21,519 bases of DNA, from positions 5,210 through 26,728 of the forward strand of contig MQRK01177869.1 in the NCBI GenBank assembly GCA_001938485.1, read 5' to 3'. The stretch comes from Girardia tigrina. Taxonomy: Eukaryota > Platyhelminthes > Tricladida > Dugesiidae. The notes under the pieces are model-generated. The model was not told the DNA's origin and searched no databases. It saw only the letters and a list, made by a program, of their open reading frames with translations. This document shows, in pieces, positions 10,061-18,396 of this stretch. Position numbers and translations under genes: made by a program. The number at the start of each line of letters is the position of its first letter. Position 1 is the stretch's first letter.

Positions 10061-10139
10061 ATGGGTGAGCGAGTTTTGTTACCACGGCAGTATATGGACC
10101 ACATATGGTAGCTGCAGTCGGTATATCGGTCAGCGGTTG

Positions 10140-10720
10140 CGTTGTTAAATGCAAAAGTTTCAAGAACTGCAGCCTGCGATTCAAAGTAACCGATTTTCTA
10201 TAGTGTTTAAAAGAAGACTAATCGACTCAAGCATTTTTCCGACAGTGTATTATGGGAGAGAATGCTGGGCAACACCTGAAAAAGAGGTAGCCCAGCTACA
10301 AGCTTTTCATAATACCTGTACACGCACTGCTCTTGGTAAAACTAAACTTGATAGACTATGTAATACAGATATGTCAATTAATATGACCGAGGCCGTGTGG
10401 TTCTGGTGAAACGGAGTATTTTATTCTTTGAGTACAATAGACGATAATGTACACATGAGGTAAAAAAAGTATTAAACTATGAAATAGCTTAAGGAAATAG
10501 AAAAGTCAGTGGACGTAAAAAACAGTTGATGAAAGAGCGTATCGCTCGCAATATACTCTGGTTATCTGGTGACAAAGAAGATCTGGTTGAATACCAGGAA
10601 TGCTTGAATGAGAGAGGAATTCGAACACCTGATCAAAAGAACTGTGCCTGAAAAACTAACAGAAGTGATTGAAGAGAGACAAGAGTATCCGAAAATGCTC
10701 CACTCGCTTATGAAAAGAGT
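10140..10720 (+). pseudogene. LINE thumb/connection region
   Basis: The frame at 10149-10409 gives SIVFKRRLIDSSIFPTVYYG and RECWATPEKEVAQLQAFHN, with TALGKTKLDR after it. This is the familiar LINE segment downstream of the RT, where K-x-x-L-(I/Y)-x-x-x-x-x-P-x-x-x-Y-G-x-E-x-W and an L-x-x-F-(H/E)-x-x block are common. The following 10420-10600 part is broken but includes RKQLMKERIARNILWLSGDK, a typical H/M-R-(I/R)-like tail. It links the polymerase to the zinc-finger tail. Confidence 0.65.
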
Positions 10721-10724
10721 ACAA

Positions 10725-11269
10725 TGTACGTATCCTTCTTGTTTCAAAGCTTTTGCGGCACAGAAAGAACTAAAAAGACACATCAAGAATGTTCATACAG
10801 TCATGACGCCGCAGCATCAGAATGGTGACAAACCTTTCCAATGTCCAATGGAAAATTGTCACAAGACCTATAAAATAGATGGATGTTAGAGCGACATTTA
10901 TTGATCGATAACCAAACCTAATGCAGAACCAGTGGTACTCGCGTTTCACAAAATAATGTACATGAAGGATGAACAGAATCTTCAAACCCGATCGCGATAC
11001 ATGATGTGTCAGTGTCCCTCGATGATATCGCGGAGATGGACTCAGAAGTGATTCCAAAGGTGTTTCTCGATTTTCGATTAAGTAATACACCTGATGTGGG
11101 GATATTTCGGTGTCCCTTTACTCATTGTACAAAATATGTTTACACAGCCAAAGCTCTACAGAATCACGGTACGAGGGATCATGTCTGGTCCTTTCTGAAA
11201 GGGAAACCAAAGCGTGCTCGTGCATTGAAAAGGCGCATTCTTGCATCTAAAGCCGTGCAAGAAAGTTAG
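10725..11269 (+). pseudogene. Three C2H2 zinc fingers at the LINE C-terminus
   Basis: Finger 1 (10725-10796) reads CTYPSCFKAFAAQKELKRH with a second His four residues later. Finger 3 (11111-11182) reads CPFTHCTKYVYTAKALQNH, again with a second His four residues on. Both have the spacing C-x4-C-x12-H-x4-H. Finger 2 begins at about 10842 with GDKPFQCPMENCHKTYK. The GDKPF linker resembles the TGEKP linkers of classical finger arrays. Its His half is spread into another frame (LERHLL). After finger 3 comes a basic tail (KGKPKRARALKRR) and a stop at 11267-11269. The fingers follow the RT in the same orientation with no gap big enough for a promoter, so they are most simply the end of the LINE protein and would bind its RNA or target DNA. 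A captured host finger gene is the alternative. Confidence 0.65.
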
Positions 11270-11624
11270 TAGACTTAGTATTGTCTAATTATGGTTTTCA
11301 CCCGATACAGAGTCCACGGCTCACTACCCTGTACACCAATGCTGGAACTGTAGTCTCTATGATACTCAGTTATCCGGCCAGTCGGGGAGGTTTTTTTAAC
11401 TACAATATATACAAAAATATATTTTATTTTAAAATGGTAAAGCGACTTATGCGTCACCCTGTATATTTCGTTAATTTTAGTATTCATGCATCATTTATAT
11501 TGAAGGAATCAAAAATTATGTTAATTCTTTTTATATTGTTACATGAAATTTTCACAGAAATATCTTTATATCTTGAATGACTTTCAAATTAATTTAAGAA
11601 GAAATCGATTAATGATCTTTTCAG
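11270..11624. other. LINE 3' region and intronic DNA
   Basis: From the stop to about 11395 the sequence stays GC-richer and ends at a CCGGCCAGTCGGGGAGG word followed by seven T; it is taken as the LINE 3' untranslated part. From about 11400 the sequence is AT-rich. GGTAAAGCGACTTATGCGTC with CACCCTGTATA after it (11436-11463) looks like the end of a DNA transposon (read on the minus strand it starts TATACAGGGTGACGC), but no partner end was found. Confidence 0.4.
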
Positions 11625-11736
11625 GAAATTGAAAGACTTTTTGAATCATTAAAAGAGGATTTTAACGAAAAGATTTCGAACATCAGTTATTTCACAAATT
11701 ACAATGATTCAAATGAAAATCCATTGCCAAATTCCG
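11625..11736 (+). CDS. Internal exon of an unidentified host gene
   Basis: A good acceptor (TGATCTTTTCAG) ends at 11624 and a donor (CCG|GTATAT) begins at 11737. Between them are 37 open codons plus one base, giving EIERLFESLKEDFNEKIS, then NISYFTNYND and SNENPLPNS. The start is consistent with phase 0 and the end with phase 1. The exon at 18397 starts with AA, so joining makes G|AA (Glu) and the frame runs on unbroken. The first half is charged and helix-like, the second half Asn/Ser-rich. I do not recognise the family and no upstream exon was found. Alternatives are a chance open stretch or a transposon remnant, since hAT sequence lies 130 bases downstream. Confidence 0.5.
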
Positions 11737-11737
11737 G

Positions 11738-11779
11738 TATATTATTATTATTATTATTATTATTACTGTTATTATTATA
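11738..11779. repeat. (ATT)n microsatellite
   Basis: About 13 units of ATT with one interruption (ACTGTT) lie directly after the proposed donor site. Confidence 0.85.
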
Positions 11780-11866
11780 CGCCAGCAATAATTTTGAAAA
11801 AAGGAAAAATATTTTCATCATTAGTTTTACAGAAATCTTATTTTTTATTTTTATAGAAATCAGAAA

Positions 11867-12150
11867 ATAGTTCTACAATATAATATAATTACTGATAACC
11901 ACCTGATGACATCTATCAGACGGCGTATCAAAGAATACAGACCTAACTTTACAAAACTTTGCGATGAAATGGAATGTCATGCGTCAACATACAAAAATTA
12001 ATTACACTTACCTTGTACAATAATAATGTAATTTTATAATAAAATTAATAAACATACTGTTATATGTTTTCTTATTTCTGAAAGAGTCGATCGCAGTTAA
12101 ATATTAAAAATTTTAGTCGATAATACAACGTTTAAGTGTGCCCACCTCTG
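11867..12150 (+). pseudogene. hAT C-terminus with 3' terminal repeat
   Basis: The plus frame ending at the TAA at about 11999 reads ITDNHLMTSIRRRIKEYRPN and FTKLCDEMECHAST. It matches the last conserved block of ZBED-type hAT transposases (L-T-D-(E/N)-H-L...I...Y-x-P-x-(F/I)-x-K-L-x-x-x-x-x-C). About 150 bases further on, the sequence ends GTGTGCCCACCTCTG at 12150. On the minus strand this is CAGAGGTGGGCACAC, the standard start of a hAT terminal inverted repeat (CAG(A/G)GGTGGGC). A GCGATCGCA-like word (ATCGCAG near 12090) before it also recurs in such elements. The next 8 bases, GTCTACAT, would be one half of the target duplication; the other half was not found. Whether it belongs to the same original insertion as 7060-7670 is unclear. 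Confidence 0.65.
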
Positions 12151-12800
12151 GTCTACATCCTGATTGACTTTGATTGTACTCATCATTGTCTTTGGGCAAT
12201 CAAGAACCTAGTTGCCCCTTATTTAAAGATGGCTGACTCCTTCCTTGACTTGATAAATATAAAAATCGAAAATAGCAATTCTTCGATTTGTTTTTCAGCA
12301 ATGAGATACTGCCTTAGACAAACTCAATGTACCATTTGGACATGCTCATGCTGGTTTTTAAGGAATTATTTAATTTTCTATAACAGTCAATCATAAGAGG
12401 ATCAATATTTGTTACAATGTCAGTTAAATAGAATGAGCAATTTAAAATTATTTCACCTTTTGTAACAACAATTATTTTCCCGACAAAAAGAATTTACCAA
12501 CAATGTTTTTCCATTAATGCTATAAGATCTAACAAAACCCATTAGTGGACCCTTGTTGTGGAATGTTGACTTAACTAACTGACTAGAAAATGTAATATTC
12601 TCAGATACATTTAATACACATTTTTTTAATTTCGGGTGTCTCTTCATTGGTAGCTTTTTAAAATAAATTAAGGGAACATTAATCACGTGACCTGAATTTG
12701 AATCGTAATAGTTCTATCCAGAAAACATTTTGAGCAACCTAAAATCAATCAAAATTCAATTTTTCTCAAGCGTTTACAAACTTTTGGGACAACCTAATAT
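12151..12800 (-). other. Unassigned stretch with a mariner-like end
   Basis: At the right edge, read on the minus strand, sits TTAGGTTGTCCCAAAAGTTT (complement at 12779-12798), which resembles the terminal repeat of arthropod mariner elements next to a TA. No second end was found. Left of it a minus-strand frame is open for about 80 codons (12453-12692) and reads INVPLIYFKKLPMKRHPKLK with KCVLNVSENITFSS after it. It has no mariner DDD motif and I do not recognise it. A second ORF on the plus strand (12136-12396) starts inside the hAT end and is rejected. Confidence 0.3.
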
Positions 12801-13415
12801 TTTTTTGTACTGCATTATTTGACAAAGAAAGATTGATTTAAATGTAATAATTAACTTTCTGAAAACCTTTTGTTTTACTTATTTAATGAAAAATAAAATC
12901 TTTTCTCCGAGATTCTTAGGCTTTCGATTTGGCAAGGAACGTAAGGTGAGCTCTACCTACAAAGTCAAAGTCTCACGAGTCTCCCATTGAATTTTCATTT
13001 TTTTAAGAAAACATGAGCCTAATTACTTTTTCATAAATACTTATATAACAATAAGTTTTTCACAACAATAAATAGTACGAAAATCACTTAAATCACCAAA
13101 AAACACAATTTTAATCTGAGACATTCTCAGTTTATAGAAATTATTCAAATGTCAATGCAAATAACTCCATCTCTTCGGATCACAAGTCACTGTTAAGACA
13201 TGTTGAGTATTCCATGCAACACTTTCAAACATTCAAGCCAGCTTTCTAAGCCCTCTTTGGAATAATTGGCTTTACCCTAAGCTAACGGTTAACACCAAGG
13301 ATCACAATTGGTATTATTTCATAGCTTTCAAAATATGAAACGATATTAAAGATACACGATTGAAATTATTCGTGAATTATTTTTATTTTTTAAAATTTAT
13401 ACTTTTAAATTACTT
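12801..13415. other. Intronic DNA, nothing firm
   Basis: No gene is supported. Around 13150-13270 the composition is more balanced, and the minus strand reads EGLESWLECLKVLHGILNM between stops, which looks like a worn repeat or coding remnant, but no family is recognised. TAAGGTGAGC near 12932-12941 resembles a donor site without a convincing exon. Confidence 0.35.
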
Positions 13416-13421
13416 TTTATT
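13416..13421 (-). promoter_or_regulatory. Polyadenylation signal for the CTCK-like exon
   Basis: TTTATT on the plus strand is AATAAA on the minus strand, about 50 bases after the TGA of the minus-strand exon at 13473-13754. The distance is normal for a 3' end. In AT-rich DNA such hexamers are frequent by chance. Confidence 0.35.
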
Positions 13422-13472
13422 AAAATTGTCACTATTAACAAAAATTTGATTTTCTTGAACTTACAAACATTT

Positions 13473-13754
13473 TCAAAGTTGTTTAAGAGAATGCAAGTTT
13501 TCATCCTGGCACTGATCAGTACACTTAAGAATTATAAAGTTTTTTTTAATTTTGTTAATTTTCCTGGATGAACCACATTTCCATTTAACTGATGCAGTTG
13601 CCATTTTGACATCTTTGCAGCACGCATTAAAACAAAAGAGGAATGATATATTTCTGAAAAATCTAAACTGACCAGCTGTTTGGATACCACATGAACTGTT
13701 GTATCGAACATCAGTTGCTTTTCCATCATGTACATCAACTGTCCAGGCTCTTTG
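13473..13754 (-). CDS. Last exon, cystine-knot (CTCK-like) protein
   Basis: A minus-strand acceptor (ATTAATTCAG) ends at 13755, and 93 codons follow to a TGA at 13473. The exon begins QRAWTVDVHDGKATDVRYNS. Cysteines fall at residues 22, 41, 45, 46, 60, 78 and 82. The core NACCKDVKMATASVKWKC gives CC-x13-C, then x17-C-x3-C. CC-x13-C followed 15-17 residues later by a Cys cluster is the C-terminal half of CTCK domains in Slit, mucins and von Willebrand factor. The first half fits poorly (the usual G-x-C is not evident) and one Cys of the final C-x-C is missing. Third codon positions are AT-rich as expected for a host gene here. It would be a secreted or extracellular dimerising tail, encoded antisense within the intron of the plus-strand gene. 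A decayed pseudogene is possible, since no upstream exons were found. Confidence 0.4.
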   Translation of the reverse strand, partial: QRAWTVDVHDGKATDVRYNSSCGIQTAGQFRFFRNISFLFCFNACCKDVKMATASVKWKCGSSRKINKIKKNFIILKCTDQCQDENLHSLKQL

Positions 13755-13771
13755 CTGAATTAATATTTTAA

Positions 13772-13774
<3 letters not shown>

Positions 13775-13836
<62 letters not shown>
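13775..13836. repeat. (AT)n(GT)n microsatellite
   Basis: About 23 AT units run from 13775 to 13820 and are followed by eight GT units to 13836. The tract lies just upstream (in minus sense) of the acceptor of the CTCK-like exon. Confidence 0.95.
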
Positions 13837-14160
13837 ATGTTATAATGCAACAGTATTTAAGTGAATTTAAAAACTATTTCAGTATTACTGGAACATCTCA
13901 ATACTTGAAATATTGATCTTGCGAAACAATTACTAAATTTACTATACTTTTTTGATTAATGTTTTACACTTAACAGCTTGCGCCGAAATGCTTTAGATCA
14001 TTCGAAGTCACTCAGATTTCTAAAAAAGGGCGCATCATTATTCCACACTGCAAAGATGATTATTAATTGTAGGAAACTAGGGCTTTAATTATTTGAAATC
14101 ATTAATTAATAATTCCAAAAGGTGTCACTTTTTCTGATCATTTAAAAGCAGGATATTTAT

Positions 14161-14921
14161 TTAACCCTTTAACTCACCATGTATGCCTCCTCCCGCGGCA
14201 ACCTGCATATGCCTCACAGAAGCTAAAGGAGCCGAGTCGGTTGTATCATTGGGTGTCACCCCTCTACTGATCATGGGCCCCGTCCGAAGACGTTTTCAGA
14301 TCCCGCTCGGATAGCATGCCTTTAAGGAAGTGGATTGCTAGCCCTCGCCCTCCGTACTGTCGTTGGTCGGCATCCAAGAAAGGCAAGCTTCGGACGCTTT
14401 AGCCTAGAGCGAACTCTAGTTTCCCAGGGACATCACGTGGAGCTATATCCGACTGGCTTAACACAGGTTACCAAAGTAACAGGTCCCCAACTCACCATGT
14501 ATTAATTTTGTCACCTCCAGTTTTGTCCCGCATAGCTAATCTTCATACGACTGCATGTCTTGATTCGACAATGTAACATTTTAGTTACAACTCTTACTGT
14601 GTTTATTTTATGCCAGCGTCCATAAATCACTTCTCTTTTGGTTTGTGCTATTTCTTTCCATTGTATTGTTTATGCTGTGTTTACAAACTGAAAATAGCTC
14701 AAATTAATACGTCTATTATAAATCAGGCAACAAATATTTATTTTTAATGTTTTATTTACTTATATAATCAATTTTATAATATGTATTTTTATTATCAAAG
14801 TTTACTGGTAATGTGATGCTTATGATACAGTAGGGGTACCAAGATATTTTTTGTTTTCCTGTTTTTTACATCAATAATACAGTTTTTTCACTTAAATGAA
14901 CATTACAAGTTATAGGGTTAA
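14161..14921. mobile_element. piggyBac-like MITE, interrupted
   Basis: The left end is TTAACCCTTTAACT at 14161-14174. The right end, read on the other strand, is TTAACCCTATAACT (complement at 14908-14921). Each begins with TTAA, the target duplicated by piggyBac transposases, followed by CCCT as in piggyBac inverted repeats. The repeats agree at 13 of 14 positions and ATGT follows at the same place in both. Removing the nested insertion (304 bases plus one 14-base repeat) leaves about 443 bases with no ORF, so it is a non-autonomous MITE moved by a transposase made elsewhere. Confidence 0.65.
14185..14488. mobile_element. GC-rich insertion with 14-bp target duplication
   Basis: AACTCACCATGTAT occurs exactly at 14171-14184 and again at 14489-14502, flanking 304 bases that are far richer in G and C than the host DNA. 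The duplication shows that this was a single insertion event into the MITE. The insert has no terminal inverted repeats, no poly-A or simple-repeat tail and no clear ORF. A precise 14-bp duplication fits retroposition, so it could be a SINE or a piece of a LINE; I cannot name the family. Short self-complementary words inside (for example GGTTACCAAAGTAAC-type) suggest a structured RNA. Confidence 0.65.
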
Positions 14922-15627
14922 TACTACTTTGATTCCTTATTACCTATTTATTTTCATCACATTGACACTGAAATATCCCTTAAATCAGAAATAACTCATA
15001 CAAATTATATAAACAGATTTTATTTTTATTTTATAAAAAATTCTCCAAATATAAAATAATACATAAAATTTGAATAAAATTCAGATTGATCAGTTTAAAC
15101 AATTCTGTCACCCACATAATTTTTGAAGACGATTCAGAAAATCATTAATTGTTTTAATGTGACCATCAAAATCTGTGAAAATGATCTATTGGTCATTGTG
15201 AAATACACACAATCAATTAACACACACGGTCGACACGCATGATCGATCATATTCAATCTAGACAAACACATACATGCATACTGCACAACAATTGATAACC
15301 GTGAACAGGTTATGATTACTCCTATAAATGTTTTGGAGAAGTCTAATAGAAATTTTAAAGAAATTACATTTTCTAAAATAATAAATAAAAAATAATGAAG
15401 ATTTTATTACGATTGTAAGAACAACAAAAAGGTTACCAAAATAATACAATTGGTAATAATTATATTAAAAATTTTATAACGATATCGCAAATAGTTTCAC
15501 CAAAAATGTTTTAATTTGTTGTTACTATTTGGGTCGTGCTAATATTTGGTGCTCTCAATTCTCATTACAAATCTAGAATTTAAAATATCAATAATACTTT
15601 ATTCATTAACGACAAACAAACATTCTA
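14922..15627. other. Intronic DNA, nothing firm
   Basis: A plus-strand stretch at about 15244-15396 is open for some 50 codons (NLDKHIHAYCTTIDNREQVM) but has no convincing splice edges or family. TATTTGGGTCGTG at 15527-15539 repeats a 13-mer from 2568-2580. The minus-strand ORF at 15258-15449 is Phe/Ile/Leu-rich noise. Confidence 0.35.
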
Positions 15628-15945
15628 CATCCTAATCATCTTCATCTTCTCCATAATAGACTCATAGTGGTAGTTTTCCCTCTGGTTTGAAACAACCAAA
15701 GCTTCGCGAAACTTTCTGCTACACACATCATGCTTTGCTATATGTTAAGCATCATGACTAAATCCTGATGGCTTATTGAGTTTCGTATGGTTTCGGTTTT
15801 TAGATGGTGGTTTCGGATTACTATTTTTGATATAAACTACGGAATCAGAGTTTTTCCATTTATTAATGCGAAAAAATATCAACAATTTTTGGTTTATCCG
15901 TGATCTGCACTGTTTCCTTGGATCATTTAAGTCTTTCTTATTAAG
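15628..15945 (-). pseudogene. Decayed coding region, family unknown
   Basis: The minus strand stays in one frame for 106 codons with a single internal stop, which is unlikely by chance in such AT-rich DNA. It reads LNKKDLNDPRKQCRSRINQK, then INKWKNSDSVVYIKNSN, PKPPSKNRNHTKLNKPSGFS, and after the stop CSRKFREALVVSNQRENYHY. It is basic and Asn/Lys-rich with no motif I can name. It ends at a TAG at 15625-15627, and an AATAAA (minus) follows shortly at about 15600. It is more likely an old transposon ORF than a host exon, because there are no clear splice edges. Confidence 0.4.
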
Positions 15946-17371
15946 TTACATTTTGTCAAAACTTGGCCTCTAAGTTACAGACAAGATAAATTTCATTCAC
16001 TGCATGTTATTTTTGTTTCATCCTAATTCGATTCCGAACGATTTTTTAGTTTTATATTTCCGATTATGTTAGGGTTCATGTCGGCTGCTACGAGAGTGGT
16101 TACATTTCTCTGTTTTCTTTAAATTTTACTTCTACCGATATTTTACTGATGTAATCTAGTTTACTTTATTTGTACAATTTATTTTAATGACTGTTTTTTC
16201 TTATTTGACGTTCTTTAGTTTCACAAAAATCTTCTTGCTAATTGCATTTACTCTTGTACATGTGTCGATAAACTTGTTAATTTGTTAACTTGTATTCCTC
16301 ACCTTTACGCTCTGTCGGCCTTGCGTTCTATCATATCATATGTAGTTCTCGTTCGCATGTCATCATATTTTATAAAACAAAAAATTTTAGTTCATCGACT
16401 GATCGTTTCGAATAATCGGGTTTTTGACAATTTTTATATTCAATGTTTCTCAAACAATCGAAATAACCCAAATGCAACAACAGTCCAGCCTTCAATTTTG
16501 AGACAAAAATTTACTTTGTGATTTTGCATTTTTATCTGCAATTTAAGTAATCAACTATAATTATTGAAAATAATTGAGAATAAAACAAATCATAAAATTA
16601 GTTTTTATAACTAAAAAATTGTACAAAATACGAAATAAAACTGTGAATGTAAATTAATGTCGTACAATGAATCGTCTTCAATTGTTTTAATATGCTTCCT
16701 TTTTTGCTTTGATTGTTTTAATATCATTTGTGTCACAACGACGATGGGTAATTTTTCATGTTCGAACTTTCTTCTTGTTTCGGTACAGTTTGCGGAAACA
16801 ATGCCATATATTTTCGATTTTCTAATCATCTATTGAAAAAATCTTGATTTATTCTTCTGTTTTTTGTCTTCTATGGATCCCTCTAAATTTTTCGACATTA
16901 TCCTCAAGCGTTTCTTTCTTTATAAATTTCAGTATTTTATCATTTACTCTTTTTTCATTTTCCCAACATTCTTGTGATAGTCTATCCCCACGTATATACT
17001 TACTTCTCTATAAATAGTAATACTTTTGGAGTCATTACTATTTATAATTTTTTGCACCGACTGAATCTACTTCTGTCGAGACGTTGCCTTTTCTTTGTTC
17101 ACTTCCTACAACTGATTCCTCATATTCTTATAAAACATTTGTCACGAATCTTGATTTTCCATTCTTCTGATGTCTTGTCTGTCTGTTTACTGTCTTTGAT
17201 AGTATCAACCTACTAGACATTTGTTGTTATCCACGTTTTGACGCCTTATTCTGCTGTAACTTAAAAATTATTTTTTTTCAATTTAAATAGTAGGGGTTCC
17301 TTTTGGTGAACTTTAAATTTTTGATATTTTTAAATTTTTGATATTTTCAAATTAAGAATCATATTTATATT
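15946..17371. other. Pyrimidine-rich intronic DNA
   Basis: The plus strand is T- and C-rich. The minus strand reads as Lys/Glu/Arg-rich peptide in broken frames, for example DRLSQECWENEKRVNDKIL, with KFIKKETLEDNVEKFRGIH after it, near 16860-16990, and IRKSKIYGIVSANCTETRRK near 16770-16826. These fragments look like worn transposon coding sequence, but no family is recognisable. No splice-flanked exon was found. Confidence 0.35.
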
Positions 17372-17640
17372 TTAGATAAATTAAAAATAATGTTCGACTA
17401 ATTAAAATGAAATAATCTTTTAAATAAAAAATTTAAATTTATAGATAATATTTTTTACTAATTAAAATAAATAAGATTTTATAAAATAAATATTTTATAG
17501 GTAACATTTCTACCAATTAAATTGAAATAATTTTTGTAAAAATTATATTTCACAGATAGTATATTACTCATTAAAATGAAATAAGTTTTGTAAAAAAATG
17601 ATAATGTTTTAATTAAATTGAGACAAATTTTTATAAAAAT
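17372..17640. repeat. Worn tandem repeat, 42-60 bp period
   Basis: The word CTAATTAAAATGAAATAA and close variants start at 17398, 17458, 17513, 17567 and about 17609. Each is preceded by a diverged TATAGATAATATTTTTTA-like segment and followed by a TTTTAAATAAA-like one. Spacing is therefore 60, 55, 54 and 42 bases, and a partial unit begins near 17372. It is an old minisatellite. Confidence 0.55.
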
Positions 17641-18396
17641 TAAGTTTTAAAAATTCACAATTAAAATATCATTTTCGAAGTTAAAGAATATTGTAACGAA
17701 GATTTTGATATATTTTGTTACACTATTTAAAATAAAATTAGAATGTTTATTGTACACGGAAAGTTTTATTAAAAAATATAATTTAAAATGGAATGATTTA
17801 AAATTAAAGAAAATTATTTAGGAATTGAATTTTTTACAGGATATGTCCATTAAAATATTTCTGAAGATCTAAATTTATAAACATTGTAAAAAAAATTAAT
17901 AAAACAGAAACAAAATATGATTTATGCAAAATTGAAGAAAATAACATATATATATATATATATACATCGATATTATTATTTATATTTAAAATTTTTAGAT
18001 CTGGATTGTGTAATCGAAATATTGTTCCTCATAAATTTGTTTCAATAATGAAAATTGTAGTAGAAATAAAGTTTACAAAATTATGACTTCGAATTTTAAT
18101 CACGAACCTAATAATATTTAACTTCAGATATCCAACTACAAACACTCAACACTAATACCTAATTTTAATACATCCAATACCTACTTTAATTTTGATGTAT
18201 ATTAATTCAAAATATTTATAATATTTAATTTTAAATCGTTTTATAAAATTAATTTACTTAAATCTCGATAAGCGAAATGAAAGTTATTTAACTCCTCATG
18301 ATCTAAAATTAAATTAAAATTTTATTTAATTTAAATAAATGATTGTCAAAACGTTTTTTTAAAGATCAATTTGAATATTATTTTATATAATTTTAG
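17641..18396. other. Intronic DNA before the large exon
   Basis: A/T-rich with no ORF of note. It holds a (TA) run of 19 bases at 17946-17964. A T-rich tract ending TATATAATTTTAG at 18396 is the acceptor of the following exon. Confidence 0.45.

Larger units (their letters stand above)
7709..11400 (+). mobile_element. RTE-like LINE, nearly full length, dead
   Basis: This is one non-LTR retrotransposon of about 3.7 kb in plus orientation: a short GC-richer leader (7709-7800), an endonuclease (7806-8580), a linker (8590-9200), a reverse transcriptase (9200-10060), a thumb/connection region (10140-10410) and a zinc-finger tail (10725-11182). The reading frame ends at a TAG at 11267, and a short 3' region runs to about 11400. 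The single-ORF endonuclease-then-RT layout, the DY-F/I-LVR-S-D-H endonuclease end and the QGC-type RT fit the RTE group. Many frame changes and stops interrupt it. No poly-A tail is seen. ATATATAC occurs at 7677-7684 and again at about 11405-11412, a weak candidate target duplication. Exact ends are uncertain by tens of bases. Confidence 0.8.

Noticed and set aside
11740-11779. CRISPR-like or other functional array
   Set aside because: It is a plain (ATT)n microsatellite; no repeat-spacer structure occurs anywhere in the window.
12136-12396. 86-codon plus-strand ORF
   Set aside because: It starts inside the hAT terminal repeat and has no recognisable domain.
12779-12800. Complete mariner element
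   Set aside because: Only one possible terminal repeat is visible; no partner end and no DDD transposase motif were found, so only a mariner-like end is noted.
13532-13738. Second minus-strand frame overlapping the CTCK-like exon (QLMYMMEKQLMFDTTVHVV...)
   Set aside because: It uses many G-ending codons and Met, unlike the AT-biased third positions of the other host exons, and shows no domain; the overlapping frame has the cystine-knot spacing and better splice edges.
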